Counted from the stretch's first letter, positions 1-8,318 are shown. The stretch: DNA of 64,000 bases from Acetobacterium sp. KB-1 (GCF_003260995.1 NZ_CP030040.1:1205773-1269772), one strand, 5' to 3'. Notes: a model not told the origin generated them from the sequence alone. Made by a program: numbers and translations.

Positions 1-506
1 GAGGTACAAAGCATTTCAATCAAGGGATCAATGTGCATGCGGGAGGGGTCGATCTTGTATTCTTTACATTTTGCCATTAAATCAGTAAACACTTCCAGTC
101 GATCTTTGGCGGTTTTAGGGATTCCCTTGTCACTATTTAATAAGGCAACACATTCCCATTTGGTATCGGCCAGTACTTTGAAAGCCTCATCAACCTTACC
201 ACCTTCCAGCGACACCGAGTTAAACAGTCCTGGTTTGTTGCAGTATTTCATCGATTCAATACAGGTATAAACATTGGGGCTGTCCACTGCAATCGGCACG
301 TCAGTAGCATCCTGAACGATGTCAATCAACCATTTCATCGTTTCCAGTTCGATGTCATCATCCACTGAGGCACAGACGTCAATGAAATTCGCTCCGGCTT
401 CGGCCTGCTTAATGGCCAGGTTCCGGATAAATTCGGCATCCTTTGCCGCAATGGCCTTCCCCGTTGAGGGAATCGCTCCGTTAATTTTTTCTCCAATAAT
501 AATCAT
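1..506 (-). CDS. Methyl-THF:corrinoid methyltransferase, MT II type (3' end beyond window)
   Basis: Dihydropteroate-synthase-fold methyltransferase of the AcsE/MtgA/MtvA type. By family it moves a methyl group between a corrinoid protein and tetrahydrofolate in the cytoplasm. The N-terminus MIIIGEKINGAIPSTGKAI is nearly the same as in the copies at 8384-9190 and 11554-12360. The pterin-site signatures FIDVCAS, PIAVDSPN, NSVSLEGGK and the segment IDPSRMHIDPLIEMLCT are all visible. About 168 residues lie in the window; complete copies have 268, so about 100 C-terminal residues lie beyond base 1. The start is fixed by homology and an upstream purine-rich site. It is the last visible gene of a minus-strand operon (URO-D protein, CobW-like GTPase, His-rich protein, MT II). 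The methyl donor is unknown. Confidence 0.9.
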   Translation of the reverse strand, partial: MIIIGEKINGAIPSTGKAIAAKDAEFIRNLAIKQAEAGANFIDVCASVDDDIELETMKWLIDIVQDATDVPIAVDSPNVYTCIESMKYCNKPGLFNSVSLEGGKVDEAFKVLADTKWECVALLNSDKGIPKTAKDRLEVFTDLMAKCKEYKIDPSRMHIDPLIEMLCT

Positions 507-537
507 TTTCTAACTCCTACTTACAATCTGTTTGTTT

Positions 538-930
538 TTATAAAGCGTCAAATAGCCCGGCAATACGGCATTCCAGGCTTTGTGCATTCGTATTGAATAC
601 AATGGCAACAATACTTATCTGAACGGTTGATCCTACCATTTCTTTGACTGTTATATCGACCCCAGTGGTTGAGATCATGGTTACCGGGGCATCGCATTCA
701 ACCAAAGCCTTGACATGACCGATAATCCCGCTCATTTCCTCTATCCACCTGGTCAGGATTTCAATTTCGCCTACCAAATTTTGTTTTATGGTTTCCAAAT
801 CTCCAATAATATCCCGATTGCCGGAGCATACCAATGCATCATCATGCATGTGAGATTCAATCCCATGATGATGGTGACCAGCGTGATGGTGATGGTTACA
901 GGATTCAGCGTGGTCATGCTTTGTTATCAT
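538..930 (-). CDS. His-rich small protein paired with CobW-like GTPase
   Basis: A 130-residue protein I cannot assign to a named family. The N-terminus carries 12 histidines within residues 5-29, including two HHHH runs, plus Cys11, which is a typical metal-chelating tail. The remainder (residues 40-130) matches the protein at 9522-9962, sharing GIIGHVK/GIVGHLK, MISTTG and a SIVAIVF/SIALIVF strand; that paralogue lacks the His tail. The start overlaps the GTPase gene by 17 nt and has a GGAGG site, so the two are probably translationally coupled. His-rich segments next to or inside CobW/HypB/UreG GTPases are known to store or pass metal. I infer a metal-handling partner of the GTPase serving the methyltransferases. 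Its exact role is unknown. Confidence 0.75.
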   Translation of the reverse strand: MITKHDHAESCNHHHHAGHHHHGIESHMHDDALVCSGNRDIIGDLETIKQNLVGEIEILTRWIEEMSGIIGHVKALVECDAPVTMISTTGVDITVKEMVGSTVQISIVAIVFNTNAQSLECRIAGLFDAL

Positions 931-1543
931 ATAAATCCTCCGCTTGATTGACTATTTTTTTTAATATGTCTTCTGGAATTACCGCTTTTGCGGATATTGG
1001 AATGACTTCCGCGGTTTGATTATAGTTTAATATGCTGTGCTCAACTTGTTTAAGTTCGGCACTGCTGATCAGATCCACTTTATTCAGTAATACGATCGAA
1101 GTGTCCTCCAGCTGTCCGGATACCAACAATTCCATGGCGTTAACCAATCGTTGCCAGCGTTTGGCATCAGCGATGATCAGGATTGTAGAGTCAATACCCT
1201 CCTCATCTAAAATTACTTTTCTGATACTGCCTGGATAAGCAACCCCAGTGGCTTCAATGATCAGCCATTGGGGATCAAGTTCGGTCTGGATTTTTTTAAT
1301 ACTGGCAACCAGTTCTCCGGTGAGAGAACAGCAGGCGCATCCACTAAAGAGATTGTTAACAATAAATCCGGCCTTCTTCAGGACTTTGTCATCAATTCCG
1401 ATGGCGCCAATTTCATTTTCCACAATCGCAACTTTTACTTCAGAATGATACTCTTTTTCAAGACTGACGAGATATTCTGCCAGTTGCAGCAATACGCTGG
1501 TTTTACCAGAGCCTAAAAAGCCCCCGAGAATTAATATTTTCAC
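914..1543 (-). CDS. Short CobW/HypB/UreG-type GTPase (COG0523-like)
   Basis: P-loop GTPase of the G3E metallochaperone group, 209 residues. Walker A is GGFLGSGKT (7-15), the ENEIG signature is at 42-46, the metal-binding CxCC motif (GCACC) is at 68-72, and NKVD is at 154-157. COG0523 members usually have a further C-terminal CobW_C domain; this protein ends after the GTPase domain, making it about the size of UreG. It starts with GTG behind an AGGAA site, 23 nt after the URO-D methyltransferase gene, and overlaps the His-rich gene. Known relatives insert Zn, Co or Ni into target enzymes. From context I infer delivery of metal, perhaps the Zn of the HTCGxC site, to the neighbouring methyltransferase. 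The metal is not proven. Confidence 0.88.
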   Translation of the reverse strand: MKILILGGFLGSGKTSVLLQLAEYLVSLEKEYHSEVKVAIVENEIGAIGIDDKVLKKAGFIVNNLFSGCACCSLTGELVASIKKIQTELDPQWLIIEATGVAYPGSIRKVILDEEGIDSTILIIADAKRWQRLVNAMELLVSGQLEDTSIVLLNKVDLISSAELKQVEHSILNYNQTAEVIPISAKAVIPEDILKKIVNQAEDLYDNKA

Positions 1544-1566
1544 AATCGGTTCCTGTTCTGATACTA

Positions 1567-2580
1567 TTATTGTGCTGCCAGCTGATGACTGTAACGGGCC
1601 GCTTCCTGAATAATCGGCATCATTTGTGCCCCGATTTCGGCGGGATCCAGACTGTTGACGAGGACAAATCCAAAGAAGATGAACCCGGGCTGTTGGCCAT
1701 ATTCATCAAAACAGCGGCGCACTTCAGCGATTCGGGTTTCCAGGGTCGCATCGGCAGCACCGGGGGCCCCGTTAGTATCAAAGCCACCCATTAACACAAT
1801 TTTGTCGCCGTATTTTTTCTGCATCCCGGCAATATCATTGGTCGGCTGAACCGACGTCCAGACTGCGGCGCCGGTTTCGATGATATCTTCAATCAGTGGT
1901 TCGCAGTAACCGCAGGTGTGCTGCACCGGGATCATCCCCAGTTCTCTGACGGCGTCGTTAAGCCGTTTGTGATGGGGTTTAATCAGTTCACGATAAGTCG
2001 GCGGCGACATGAACAGCCCTCTTTCAGTGGCAATATCATCGTAATTGGTAAATAGATCCGGATTGTAATATTGTTTTACTTTTTTGGCAAACTCAATTTT
2101 GTAATCAGTAATCGCGGTCATTAAATCGTTACAGGCTTCCGGTTCTTCGGCCAGTGCCATCAGCGCTTCTTCAAAACCCATTAACGCCGCCAACCGCTCA
2201 AAGACGCCATTGCCACAGCCAAATTCAATGGCTTTCAGAGTTCGGTCCACCGGCATCATGCTTATTTCGGTGTCCACCATGGCCTGCCAGTCGATGGCTT
2301 CCAGATCGGGAAATTTGACAATCTTTTGCCAATCTGTAATGGTCTCACTATCCATAATATGTTCATTGGGGGCCGGAATCGGTGCGCCGCCGCCAGAAGC
2401 TGGGGTAATCCAGCGAATACCAAAGCCATCGTAACCGCCGCCCAGTGGTCCTTTTTCAATCCAGGGTCCTGGCAGGGCGCCAAATCCCAGCACGTCACAG
2501 TCGGCAATGTGGACCGGGGTCCATTCGGTTTTTTTGTGATTGATAGCGTTTAAATAATTTTCCTTCGGGGTTAATGCCAT
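1567..2580 (-). CDS. URO-D-fold corrinoid methyltransferase (MT I type)
   Basis: A 337-residue member of the uroporphyrinogen decarboxylase superfamily, in the branch used for methyl transfer (MtaA, and O-demethylase component MT I of acetogens) rather than haem synthesis. The Zn-binding motif HTCGYC (H221, C223, C226) is intact, and LFMSPPTYRELIKPHHKR resembles the catalytic-barrel segment of that branch. The ribosome site is a good AAGGAGG. It heads the operon that continues with CobW-like GTPase, His-rich protein and MT II, and is divergent from the PucR regulator. It probably takes a methyl group from an O- or N-methyl substrate and gives it to a corrinoid protein. The substrate cannot be read from sequence. 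Confidence 0.88.
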   Translation of the reverse strand: MALTPKENYLNAINHKKTEWTPVHIADCDVLGFGALPGPWIEKGPLGGGYDGFGIRWITPASGGGAPIPAPNEHIMDSETITDWQKIVKFPDLEAIDWQAMVDTEISMMPVDRTLKAIEFGCGNGVFERLAALMGFEEALMALAEEPEACNDLMTAITDYKIEFAKKVKQYYNPDLFTNYDDIATERGLFMSPPTYRELIKPHHKRLNDAVRELGMIPVQHTCGYCEPLIEDIIETGAAVWTSVQPTNDIAGMQKKYGDKIVLMGGFDTNGAPGAADATLETRIAEVRRCFDEYGQQPGFIFFGFVLVNSLDPAEIGAQMMPIIQEAARYSHQLAAQ

Positions 2581-2692
2581 ATCAATAATCCTCCTTAAAT
2601 TTGTACTTCGTTGATATTTTTATTCTACGAGATATTTACGAAACTGTAAATTATACAAGCTGATTGACTTTTCTTGTCTTGATCTATACACT
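2581..2692. promoter_or_regulatory. Divergent control region, methyltransferase operon / PucR gene
   Basis: This 112-bp AT-rich gap separates the divergent URO-D methyltransferase operon and the PucR-family regulator, the usual arrangement for a local activator and its target. I could not pick a convincing -35/-10 pair for either direction. Confidence 0.4.
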
Positions 2693-4243
2693 ATGTATAA
2701 GGAGGTGAACAGCGATGAACTGTCTTTAACCCTACTGAAAGAAAAACTGACAACCCTTGTAAAAGATGACAACATTGGTAGCTCAGGATCTTTATTACAC
2801 TTGGCCCATCTGCTTTTTTATGCCGGTCAGACCTGTTTAGATTCCCACACATTATATATATCCAGTGCTGAAAAACTGCCACCCGAGCTGACCTTTATGC
2901 CGGCTTCATCCTTGATCTGCATTGGCGAGCCCCCGCCCAGCTACTATAATGATGCGCTGGAGCTGCTGGTAATTGCCGATACTACCGATATTTTTGAACT
3001 AAGTAATGTCATTCATGAAATTTACGATATTTATGGAAACTGGAATTTAAAACTGCTGCGTTGTCTGCGCGAGAAAAAATCGCTGCAACAGCTGGCGGAT
3101 ATTTCCCAACCAATTTTGGGAAATGATATGTTTGTGATGAACGGTGATTTTTATATGGTTGCCCACTCAACGATGCATGCCTCATATGACTCCCCGAACT
3201 TACATCTTGACGAATCGGGACGGATCCCCATCGAGCAGGTCAACTTGTTTAAAAATGATGCCGTCTACAAGAAAATCAAGAATGAAAAAAATGTTTTTAT
3301 CTATCCAGCCGAAGTGATGCCCTTTCGGACCCTGTGCAAAAACATTTTTCTCAATGACACCTTTCTTTTTCGGATCATTGTCCCCGAAACCGCCCAACCC
3401 TTCTCGGATAGTGACAGCCAGATTTTAGAATATTTATCACAGCAGCTGGTTCAGGATCCTGATTATCTTGCCACCTTTTTGCGCAGTAAGAATAGTCAAT
3501 TGGCGACCCTGCTTGAGCATATTATATTGGGCAACGCCTATAACCAAACTGCTTTTGAGAAAGCATTGCAACAAATGGGTTGGTCGCAAACCAATCGTTA
3601 TTGTGTGGTCCATATCAAACCCAGCTCTCAGGATCTTTACCACACCACGACCACCTATTTTTGCAATGTGATCATGCAGGATTTTCGCCAGACCTTTGCC
3701 TTTTCCCACAACCACAGTATTCTGGTAATCATCAACCTCGATCACCTTGAGGAATCCCGGGATGGGTATTTTAAGAAATTCAATCGGCTGGTCAAAGAAG
3801 GTAATTTTAAAGTAGGCTACAGCAATTACACGGTTGGCTTAAGCCAACTGAAAGAATATTTTCGCGAGGCCGAAATCGCCCTGGAAATCGGCACCCGCAC
3901 CGATCCCACGAAAGCGATCCATAAATTCTGTGACGCAGTACTGCCCTACATGCTCAATCAGATCACCGCCGAATTGCCGAGCCAATTGCTGCTTTCGCCT
4001 ATCCTCACGCGGCTTCTTGATTATGATCAAAAGAATCATAGCGACTATGTCCACACCCTGCGCGTGTTTCTCAATAACAATCACAATGCGGTTCAGACTG
4101 CCAAAGACTTGTTTATTCACCGCGCTACGATTGTATACCGGTTGGAACGGATCAAAGAAATCGGTCAAACTGACTTGAAAAACAAAGATGATCTGCTGCA
4201 CCTGGATCTTTCATTTGAACTGATCCAGCTGGCTGAAAACTGA
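2693..4243 (+). CDS. PucR-family transcriptional regulator
   Basis: A 516-residue cytoplasmic regulator. The C-terminal 75 residues (DYVHTLRVFLNNNHNAVQTA, then RATIVYRLERIKEI) form the PucR C-terminal helix-turn-helix. The segment before it resembles the GGDEF-like/CdaR domain of that family. The N-terminal half (about 1-280) is an unassigned sensory region. Such proteins often control catabolic genes in response to their substrate. Being divergent from the methyltransferase operon at 2580, it is the likely regulator of that operon. The start is uncertain: ATG 2693 has no upstream ribosome site, and a perfect AAGGAGGTG lies inside the reading frame at 2699-2707, pointing to an out-of-frame ATG at 2715. 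A downstream CTG (2720) is a possible alternative. Confidence 0.85.
   Translation: MYKEVNSDELSLTLLKEKLTTLVKDDNIGSSGSLLHLAHLLFYAGQTCLDSHTLYISSAEKLPPELTFMPASSLICIGEPPPSYYNDALELLVIADTTDIFELSNVIHEIYDIYGNWNLKLLRCLREKKSLQQLADISQPILGNDMFVMNGDFYMVAHSTMHASYDSPNLHLDESGRIPIEQVNLFKNDAVYKKIKNEKNVFIYPAEVMPFRTLCKNIFLNDTFLFRIIVPETAQPFSDSDSQILEYLSQQLVQDPDYLATFLRSKNSQLATLLEHIILGNAYNQTAFEKALQQMGWSQTNRYCVVHIKPSSQDLYHTTTTYFCNVIMQDFRQTFAFSHNHSILVIINLDHLEESRDGYFKKFNRLVKEGNFKVGYSNYTVGLSQLKEYFREAEIALEIGTRTDPTKAIHKFCDAVLPYMLNQITAELPSQLLLSPILTRLLDYDQKNHSDYVHTLRVFLNNNHNAVQTAKDLFIHRATIVYRLERIKEIGQTDLKNKDDLLHLDLSFELIQLAEN
2699..2729 (+). promoter_or_regulatory. Strong ribosome site with 4-codon ORF inside the PucR 5' end
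   Basis: AAGGAGGTG at 2699-2707 is ideally spaced for ATG 2715, which opens a 4-codon reading frame (Met-Asn-Cys-Leu-stop, 2715-2729) in a different frame from the PucR ORF. Either the true PucR start is downstream, or this minigene competes with or couples to PucR translation. Confidence 0.4.
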
Positions 4244-4290
4244 AAAAAGGGTGGTCACTAACCAAAAATTGATTAGTGACCACCCTTTTG
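4244..4290. terminator. Intrinsic terminator between PucR and corrinoid protein genes
   Basis: A perfect 15-bp inverted repeat (arms 4247-4261 and 4273-4287) is flanked by A6 on the left and T4 on the right. It can therefore terminate the plus-strand PucR transcript and, less strongly, the converging minus-strand operon ending at 4338. Confidence 0.85.
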
Positions 4291-4337
4291 TTGTGATAAC
4301 TGACTGTTGTGCCTGCCCTTACTCAAAAAAGCGCCAT

Positions 4338-4997
4338 TCAGACGGCATACTTCCCAATCCGATTCTTAACCAGATCCGCTACCGCCTCGGTGGCTTCAAA
4401 CAGGTCGTTGGCGTAGGCATCGGCTTTGATCCGGCCGGCATATTCAGCCGTCACCGGGGCTCCGCCGATGATCACCTTGACCTGGGCGCGCAGTCCCGCC
4501 GCTTCAAGGGCATCGATCATATTATCCAACTCCGGCAGGGTGGTGGTCAGCAACGAGGATAAGGCCAGCACATCGGGTTTATGCATCCGGACGGCGGCAA
4601 TAAAGGTTTCTGTCGGTACATCAATGCCCAGATCAATGACCGTGTAACCACTGCCCTGAAGCATCATGATAACCAGGTTTTTGCCGATGTCGTGGAGATC
4701 CCCAGCCACCGTGCCAATCGCCACAATCCCTTTGGAGGAGCCGGTTGAACGGGACAGAATCGGTTCCATCACATACATCGCTGCGTGCGCAGCCCGGGAG
4801 GCCATCAGCACATCGGTGACATAGATCTCGCCGTCAAACATTTTCTGACCGAGATCCTTAAAAGCCGGGTTGATCGCAGTCTGGATAATCTTATCAGTGC
4901 GGATGCCATAATTCAGGGCTTCCTTGGTTTTATTCATGGCGATCTGGGTTTCCCCGTTTTCGATGGCCTGCTGTAATTCGATTAATACTTTTTCCAT
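4338..4997 (-). CDS. Corrinoid (B12-binding) protein
   Basis: A 219-residue corrinoid protein of the MtaC/MtvC/MttC type. It has an N-terminal helical cap (about 1-85) and then a Rossmann B12 domain with the base-off signature D100-L-H102-D-I-G105; His102 supplies the lower Co ligand. Further B12-fold motifs are SSLLTTTLPE and IIGGAPVT. It carries methyl groups between an MT I and an MT II enzyme. The start at 4997 is chosen over longer frames because the family begins here and AAGAGG precedes it. It lies 10 nt after the AraC/PocR regulator gene with no methyltransferase attached, which is unusual: it may serve several methyltransferases or take part in sensing methylation state. Confidence 0.9.
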   Translation of the reverse strand: MEKVLIELQQAIENGETQIAMNKTKEALNYGIRTDKIIQTAINPAFKDLGQKMFDGEIYVTDVLMASRAAHAAMYVMEPILSRSTGSSKGIVAIGTVAGDLHDIGKNLVIMMLQGSGYTVIDLGIDVPTETFIAAVRMHKPDVLALSSLLTTTLPELDNMIDALEAAGLRAQVKVIIGGAPVTAEYAGRIKADAYANDLFEATEAVADLVKNRIGKYAV

Positions 4998-5007
4998 ATT
5001 CGGCCTC

Positions 5008-6312
5008 TTATCGTTTGTGTATTTTCCGGAACTGCGTCGGGGTGATTCCTTCAAATTTACGGAACACCTTGGTGAAATAGCCGGCATCCCCATAGCCGAC
5101 CTTTTCGGCAATGGCCTGAATCTGATAGTGGGGATTAAGCAGCAGTTTCTTGGATTTGTCAATCCGAACTTTTAAGACATAATCCATGATCGACAACCCC
5201 AGCTGCTCTTTAAAGATCCGGCCAGCATAACCGGGACTGAGACAGGCAGCGTCGGCGATCGCCTCCACGGTCAGGTTGTCGGGGTAATGCTTGTCAATGT
5301 AGTCGGTCATCAAGCTGATATTGGGGTTTTCCGGTTTGACTGCTGCGGCCTCAAGCTGTTCCAGATAAGCATCAACGGCCTTGGACGTGATGACCGAGAT
5401 GTTTTCTTGCGAAGTGGTCTGATAGATCTGGCCGATGGCCTGATCGTTGATGTGCAGAAACGGTGCCATTGCCAGCCCGATCCGGTTGACTACCCGGGAC
5501 AGTACCACCAGCAGCTCGGTCATTTTGGCCCGCAACTGGGCCAGATTCTGGTGGGCTTCATAGCGCAGTCCGGAGATCAGCCCCTCCAGATAAGCTTTCG
5601 CTTTTTTACGGTTTTGCTGCAGCTGGACGATGATTTCATCCTCATCAAGCAGCGACCGGCGATCGCTTTTGTCCGCTTGTTCTTCCCGACTTTTATGGTT
5701 TTCGATTTCGGCATGGTAGAGCGTGCGCTGGCGGGCAAACTCCCGGGACTGTTCAAAATTTTCCCAGCCGGCTTTCATAATATAGTTGGCCACTACATAC
5801 AACAGGTAGGCCGAGGCCTGGACCTGATTGCCGGTAACAATGGCCAGCTCCCCCACCGCTTCAAACAATTCCTCAAAATCATCAGTGATTGCCTGGTTCA
5901 TCTTCCTGAGTTCAATCCAGAAAAACTCCTCCGGCTCCCACATCAGCACCTGGCCGCAGATAATCGTGCCGACATGCTCACCATTTAAGACAATCGGCGC
6001 CGCCCACTCAATCAAGCCTGAGGGACAACGGAAAATATAGGGCTCACCAAACAGCGCCGCCTGCTTGCCGGCCCGTTTGTAAGCCGCCTGACAGCGGTTC
6101 TTGCCGCCTTCCAGACTGTAGATAATACGGCAGAATTTACAGCATTTCTTAATTCCCTTGCGCGGAAAGATTGAAACCCCTTCGCCATCGACAATATTGG
6201 CCATCAGGCCGGTAGTGGTAGTGAAGGCGTCGAGAATTTCCTGGAGGGTTTTGATGTCAACCAGGTCGCTGAGGCGTTTTTGTGTTGGTTGGAGGGTTTC
6301 GGATTGATCCAT
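5008..6312 (-). CDS. AraC-family regulator with PocR sensory domain
   Basis: A 434-residue transcription factor. Residues about 8-165 form a PocR-type ligand-binding domain, with cysteines in KKCCKFCRI and KNRCQAAYKRAGK and then FRCPSGLIEWAAPI. PocR domains are common in regulators of cobalamin-dependent and diol/methyl catabolism. A helical linker (about 190-300) follows. The C-terminal about 100 residues carry two AraC helix-turn-helix motifs (LTVEAIADAACLSPGYAGRI and YQIQAIAEKVGYGDAGYFTK). The start has CAGGTGA upstream. The gene is co-transcribed with the corrinoid protein gene and probably activates one of the nearby methyltransferase operons. The cysteine group may bind a metal or cluster; the ligand is unknown. 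Confidence 0.9.
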   Translation of the reverse strand: MDQSETLQPTQKRLSDLVDIKTLQEILDAFTTTTGLMANIVDGEGVSIFPRKGIKKCCKFCRIIYSLEGGKNRCQAAYKRAGKQAALFGEPYIFRCPSGLIEWAAPIVLNGEHVGTIICGQVLMWEPEEFFWIELRKMNQAITDDFEELFEAVGELAIVTGNQVQASAYLLYVVANYIMKAGWENFEQSREFARQRTLYHAEIENHKSREEQADKSDRRSLLDEDEIIVQLQQNRKKAKAYLEGLISGLRYEAHQNLAQLRAKMTELLVVLSRVVNRIGLAMAPFLHINDQAIGQIYQTTSQENISVITSKAVDAYLEQLEAAAVKPENPNISLMTDYIDKHYPDNLTVEAIADAACLSPGYAGRIFKEQLGLSIMDYVLKVRIDKSKKLLLNPHYQIQAIAEKVGYGDAGYFTKVFRKFEGITPTQFRKIHKR

Positions 6313-6406
6313 TGCTTCACCTGTTTAGTTTAATCTGTTATTTTTATCAGTATAGCATGATTTTTTTAAAAACAATATTAAAATAAAAACGTTGTTTTTT
6401 GTAAAG

Positions 6407-6442
6407 ATGAAAACAACACAGCGGGTTGGAAGCGCTGTGTTG
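6407..6442 (-). terminator. Intrinsic terminator of the 6464-10554 operon
   Basis: A 10-bp perfect stem (6414-6423 with 6433-6442, 9-nt loop) is followed on the minus strand by TTTTC. It separates the methyltransferase operon from the AraC/corrinoid operon. Confidence 0.7.
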
Positions 6443-6463
6443 CTGTCGTTTTTTAGAATGTGA

Positions 6464-6694
6464 TTATTTTTCTGGCACCGTGCCTTTTTTCATATACATC
6501 AGCAACCCGATAAAACCACCCATAAACCCGCTGAGCAAGCCGCTGATGCCGTTGCCAATGGCGTTTGCCAGCACTGTTTCGGGGATTGGAACCCGTAACC
6601 AGTTCATCAGAAAACTCATGATCAAACCCATGACCCCACCGATTAGTCCAGTCAGTATCGCCTGTTTCATGCGAGTTTTTCGACTCTGTGCCAT
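6464..6694 (-). CDS. Small membrane protein, unknown function
   Basis: A 76-residue hydrophobic protein with two predicted membrane helices (about 13-31 and 45-67), rich in Gly/Leu/Met (GLIGGVMGLIMSFLMNW and GISGLLSGFMGGFIGLLMYM). It has a basic N-terminus and a KKGTVPEK tail. It overlaps the end of the URO-D gene by 28 nt and has only a weak ribosome site (GAAG), so translational coupling is likely. An overlapping frame (6453-6701) is less protein-like. The glycine zipper-like pattern suggests helix packing or a small channel. I recognise no family. Confidence 0.55.
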   Translation of the reverse strand: MAQSRKTRMKQAILTGLIGGVMGLIMSFLMNWLRVPIPETVLANAIGNGISGLLSGFMGGFIGLLMYMKKGTVPEK

Positions 6695-7635
6695 GCTTCA
6701 ATCATCGAGCCTAACCGTGAATCGCCAACAAATAGAGAGTTTCCATTTTCATTCAGCAAAGTTGGAAAGAGTATGAAATTCCCGTATTTTCCATACTGTT
6801 TGGCACAGCGGATAGTCTCTGTGACAACTTCTTCTGTTGAAGCGCCAATATAGCTGGCTGGACCTGATGAATCCCAGCCACCTTCGACAATGAGTTGACC
6901 TTGATACTTTTTCATAATCCCTTCCAGATCATTACTGATCTGGGCCGAACTCCAGATTTTTGCCCCCATTTCCACGTAATCTTCAATAATCTTTTCACAT
7001 TTTCCGCAGGTGTGCTGACAAAATATTACACCTCTGGACGTCACTGCCTCGACAATCCGTTGATGAGCAGGTTTGATGACTTCACGATAAACTTTTGGTG
7101 ACATAAATAGTCCGTTGGCAGTCGCTAAATCATCTAGATAGGTAATGACATCTGGCTGATAAGCATCAATAAAACGATTCATACAGGCAATTTTATAGTC
7201 GGCAAAAGCTTCGAAAAATTCCCGACAGGAATCAGGATCTTCAACCAGTGAACAAAGCGTATTTTCAAAGCCCATAAAAGCAGCCAGTCGCTCAAATAAT
7301 CCGGTTGGACTATAAACATTAATAATCACCTCGTCCCGGTTCACACCCTCCAGTTCCATTTTGGCTGCTTGTTCAATACCTAAAGTATTCACATCTGGAA
7401 AACTGACATATTCTTTCCAGTCGGCGATATCATCAAATAAAAATTTATTTGGCTCAGGCATTTCGCCTTCTTTTGTCAAAATCCAATTGACACCAAAAAC
7501 ATCTATGCCTCCCATTGTTGGCTGATCAGCACAATCAGCTCCACCAACACAGATTTTATATAGTTCCATGATATTCGGTATAAACTCCGGCTTTTTTCCC
7601 TCGATCATCGCAAAAAAATTCTCTCTCTGATTCAT
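6667..7635 (-). CDS. URO-D-fold corrinoid methyltransferase (MT I type)
   Basis: A 322-residue paralogue of the 1567-2580 enzyme. The Zn motif HTCGKC (H208, C210, C213) is intact. LFMSPKVYREVIKPAHQR, the FERLAAFMGFE segment and the GGWDSSGP region match its paralogue. It lies 53 nt after the corrinoid protein gene and is the methyl-accepting component of a full set (MT II, corrinoid protein, MT I) typical of acetogen O-demethylase systems. It is expected to cleave a methylated substrate and methylate the corrinoid protein encoded at 7689. The substrate is unknown. Confidence 0.88.
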   Translation of the reverse strand: MNQRENFFAMIEGKKPEFIPNIMELYKICVGGADCADQPTMGGIDVFGVNWILTKEGEMPEPNKFLFDDIADWKEYVSFPDVNTLGIEQAAKMELEGVNRDEVIINVYSPTGLFERLAAFMGFENTLCSLVEDPDSCREFFEAFADYKIACMNRFIDAYQPDVITYLDDLATANGLFMSPKVYREVIKPAHQRIVEAVTSRGVIFCQHTCGKCEKIIEDYVEMGAKIWSSAQISNDLEGIMKKYQGQLIVEGGWDSSGPASYIGASTEEVVTETIRCAKQYGKYGNFILFPTLLNENGNSLFVGDSRLGSMIEAWHRVEKLA

Positions 7636-7688
7636 CTTGTATCCTCCCCTTATTTATGCTTTTATTTTTAGTTCTTAGCAATTAATTC

Positions 7689-8318
7689 TTACTTAACCAG
7701 TTCTTTAGCCTTAACCGCCGCCGATCCGGCGTCAGCGGCATAACCATCAGCCCCGATTTCCGCGGCGAATTCCGGCGTTACCGGGGCACCGCCGACAATT
7801 ACTTTGCAGTCACTCAGGCCACTGGCTTTAATGGTGGCAACCGCTTCTTTTAAGGCGGGCATGGTAGTGGTCAAAAGTCCCGAGCAGGCGATTAAGGTCA
7901 CATTGTCATTTTCTCTGGCCGCTTCCACAAATTTTTTAGCAGGTACATCCACACCCAGATCCACCATCGTAAAGCCGGCACTTTCAATCATCATCGAAAC
8001 CAGGTTTTTACCGATATCATGAAGATCCCCAGCGACCGTTCCGATGACGCAGGTTCCCAGTGAAGCGGCGTTGTCACCGGTCATCAAGGGCCGTAACACA
8101 TCCACCCCTTTGGACATCGCCTTGGCGGCAATCAGCATTTCCGGTACGAAAATTTCACCAGCCGAGAACTTATCCCCGACTACGCTCATCGAATCCACCA
8201 TCGCCTGGAGAATTTCGGCTGGCTGGCCACCAGCGTCCAACGCTTCCTGGACCGCTGCCCCGATCTTCTTGGACTTCCCTGCTTCCACCAATTCTTTCAC
8301 TTCTGTAATTTTTGACAT
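7689..8318 (-). CDS. Corrinoid (B12-binding) protein
   Basis: A 209-residue corrinoid protein with helical cap (1-85) and B12 domain. The DxHxxG signature is D98-L-H100-D-I-G103, followed by LVSMMIESAGFTMVDLGVDV, SGLLTTTMPALKEA and IVGGAPVTPEFA. It shuttles the methyl group, as methyl-Co(III)/Co(I), between the MT I at 6667 and the MT II encoded immediately upstream. Start ATG 8318 follows a GGAGGAA site. Re-reduction of oxidised Co(II) would need a RACo-type activator, which I do not see in this window. Confidence 0.92.
   Translation of the reverse strand: MSKITEVKELVEAGKSKKIGAAVQEALDAGGQPAEILQAMVDSMSVVGDKFSAGEIFVPEMLIAAKAMSKGVDVLRPLMTGDNAASLGTCVIGTVAGDLHDIGKNLVSMMIESAGFTMVDLGVDVPAKKFVEAARENDNVTLIACSGLLTTTMPALKEAVATIKASGLSDCKVIVGGAPVTPEFAAEIGADGYAADAGSAAVKAKELVK

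Noticed and set aside
2581-2692. Cobalamin riboswitch before the corrinoid methyltransferase operon
   Set aside because: I looked for B12-box-like conserved sequence here and before the other methyltransferase operons and saw none.
5287-5988. 233-residue plus-strand ORF
   Set aside because: Antisense to the AraC/PocR gene, with repetitive shadow composition and no ribosome site.
6453-6701. 82-residue ORF overlapping the small membrane protein
   Set aside because: The hydrophobic frame 6464-6694 has coherent membrane helices; this frame is polar and lacks pattern.
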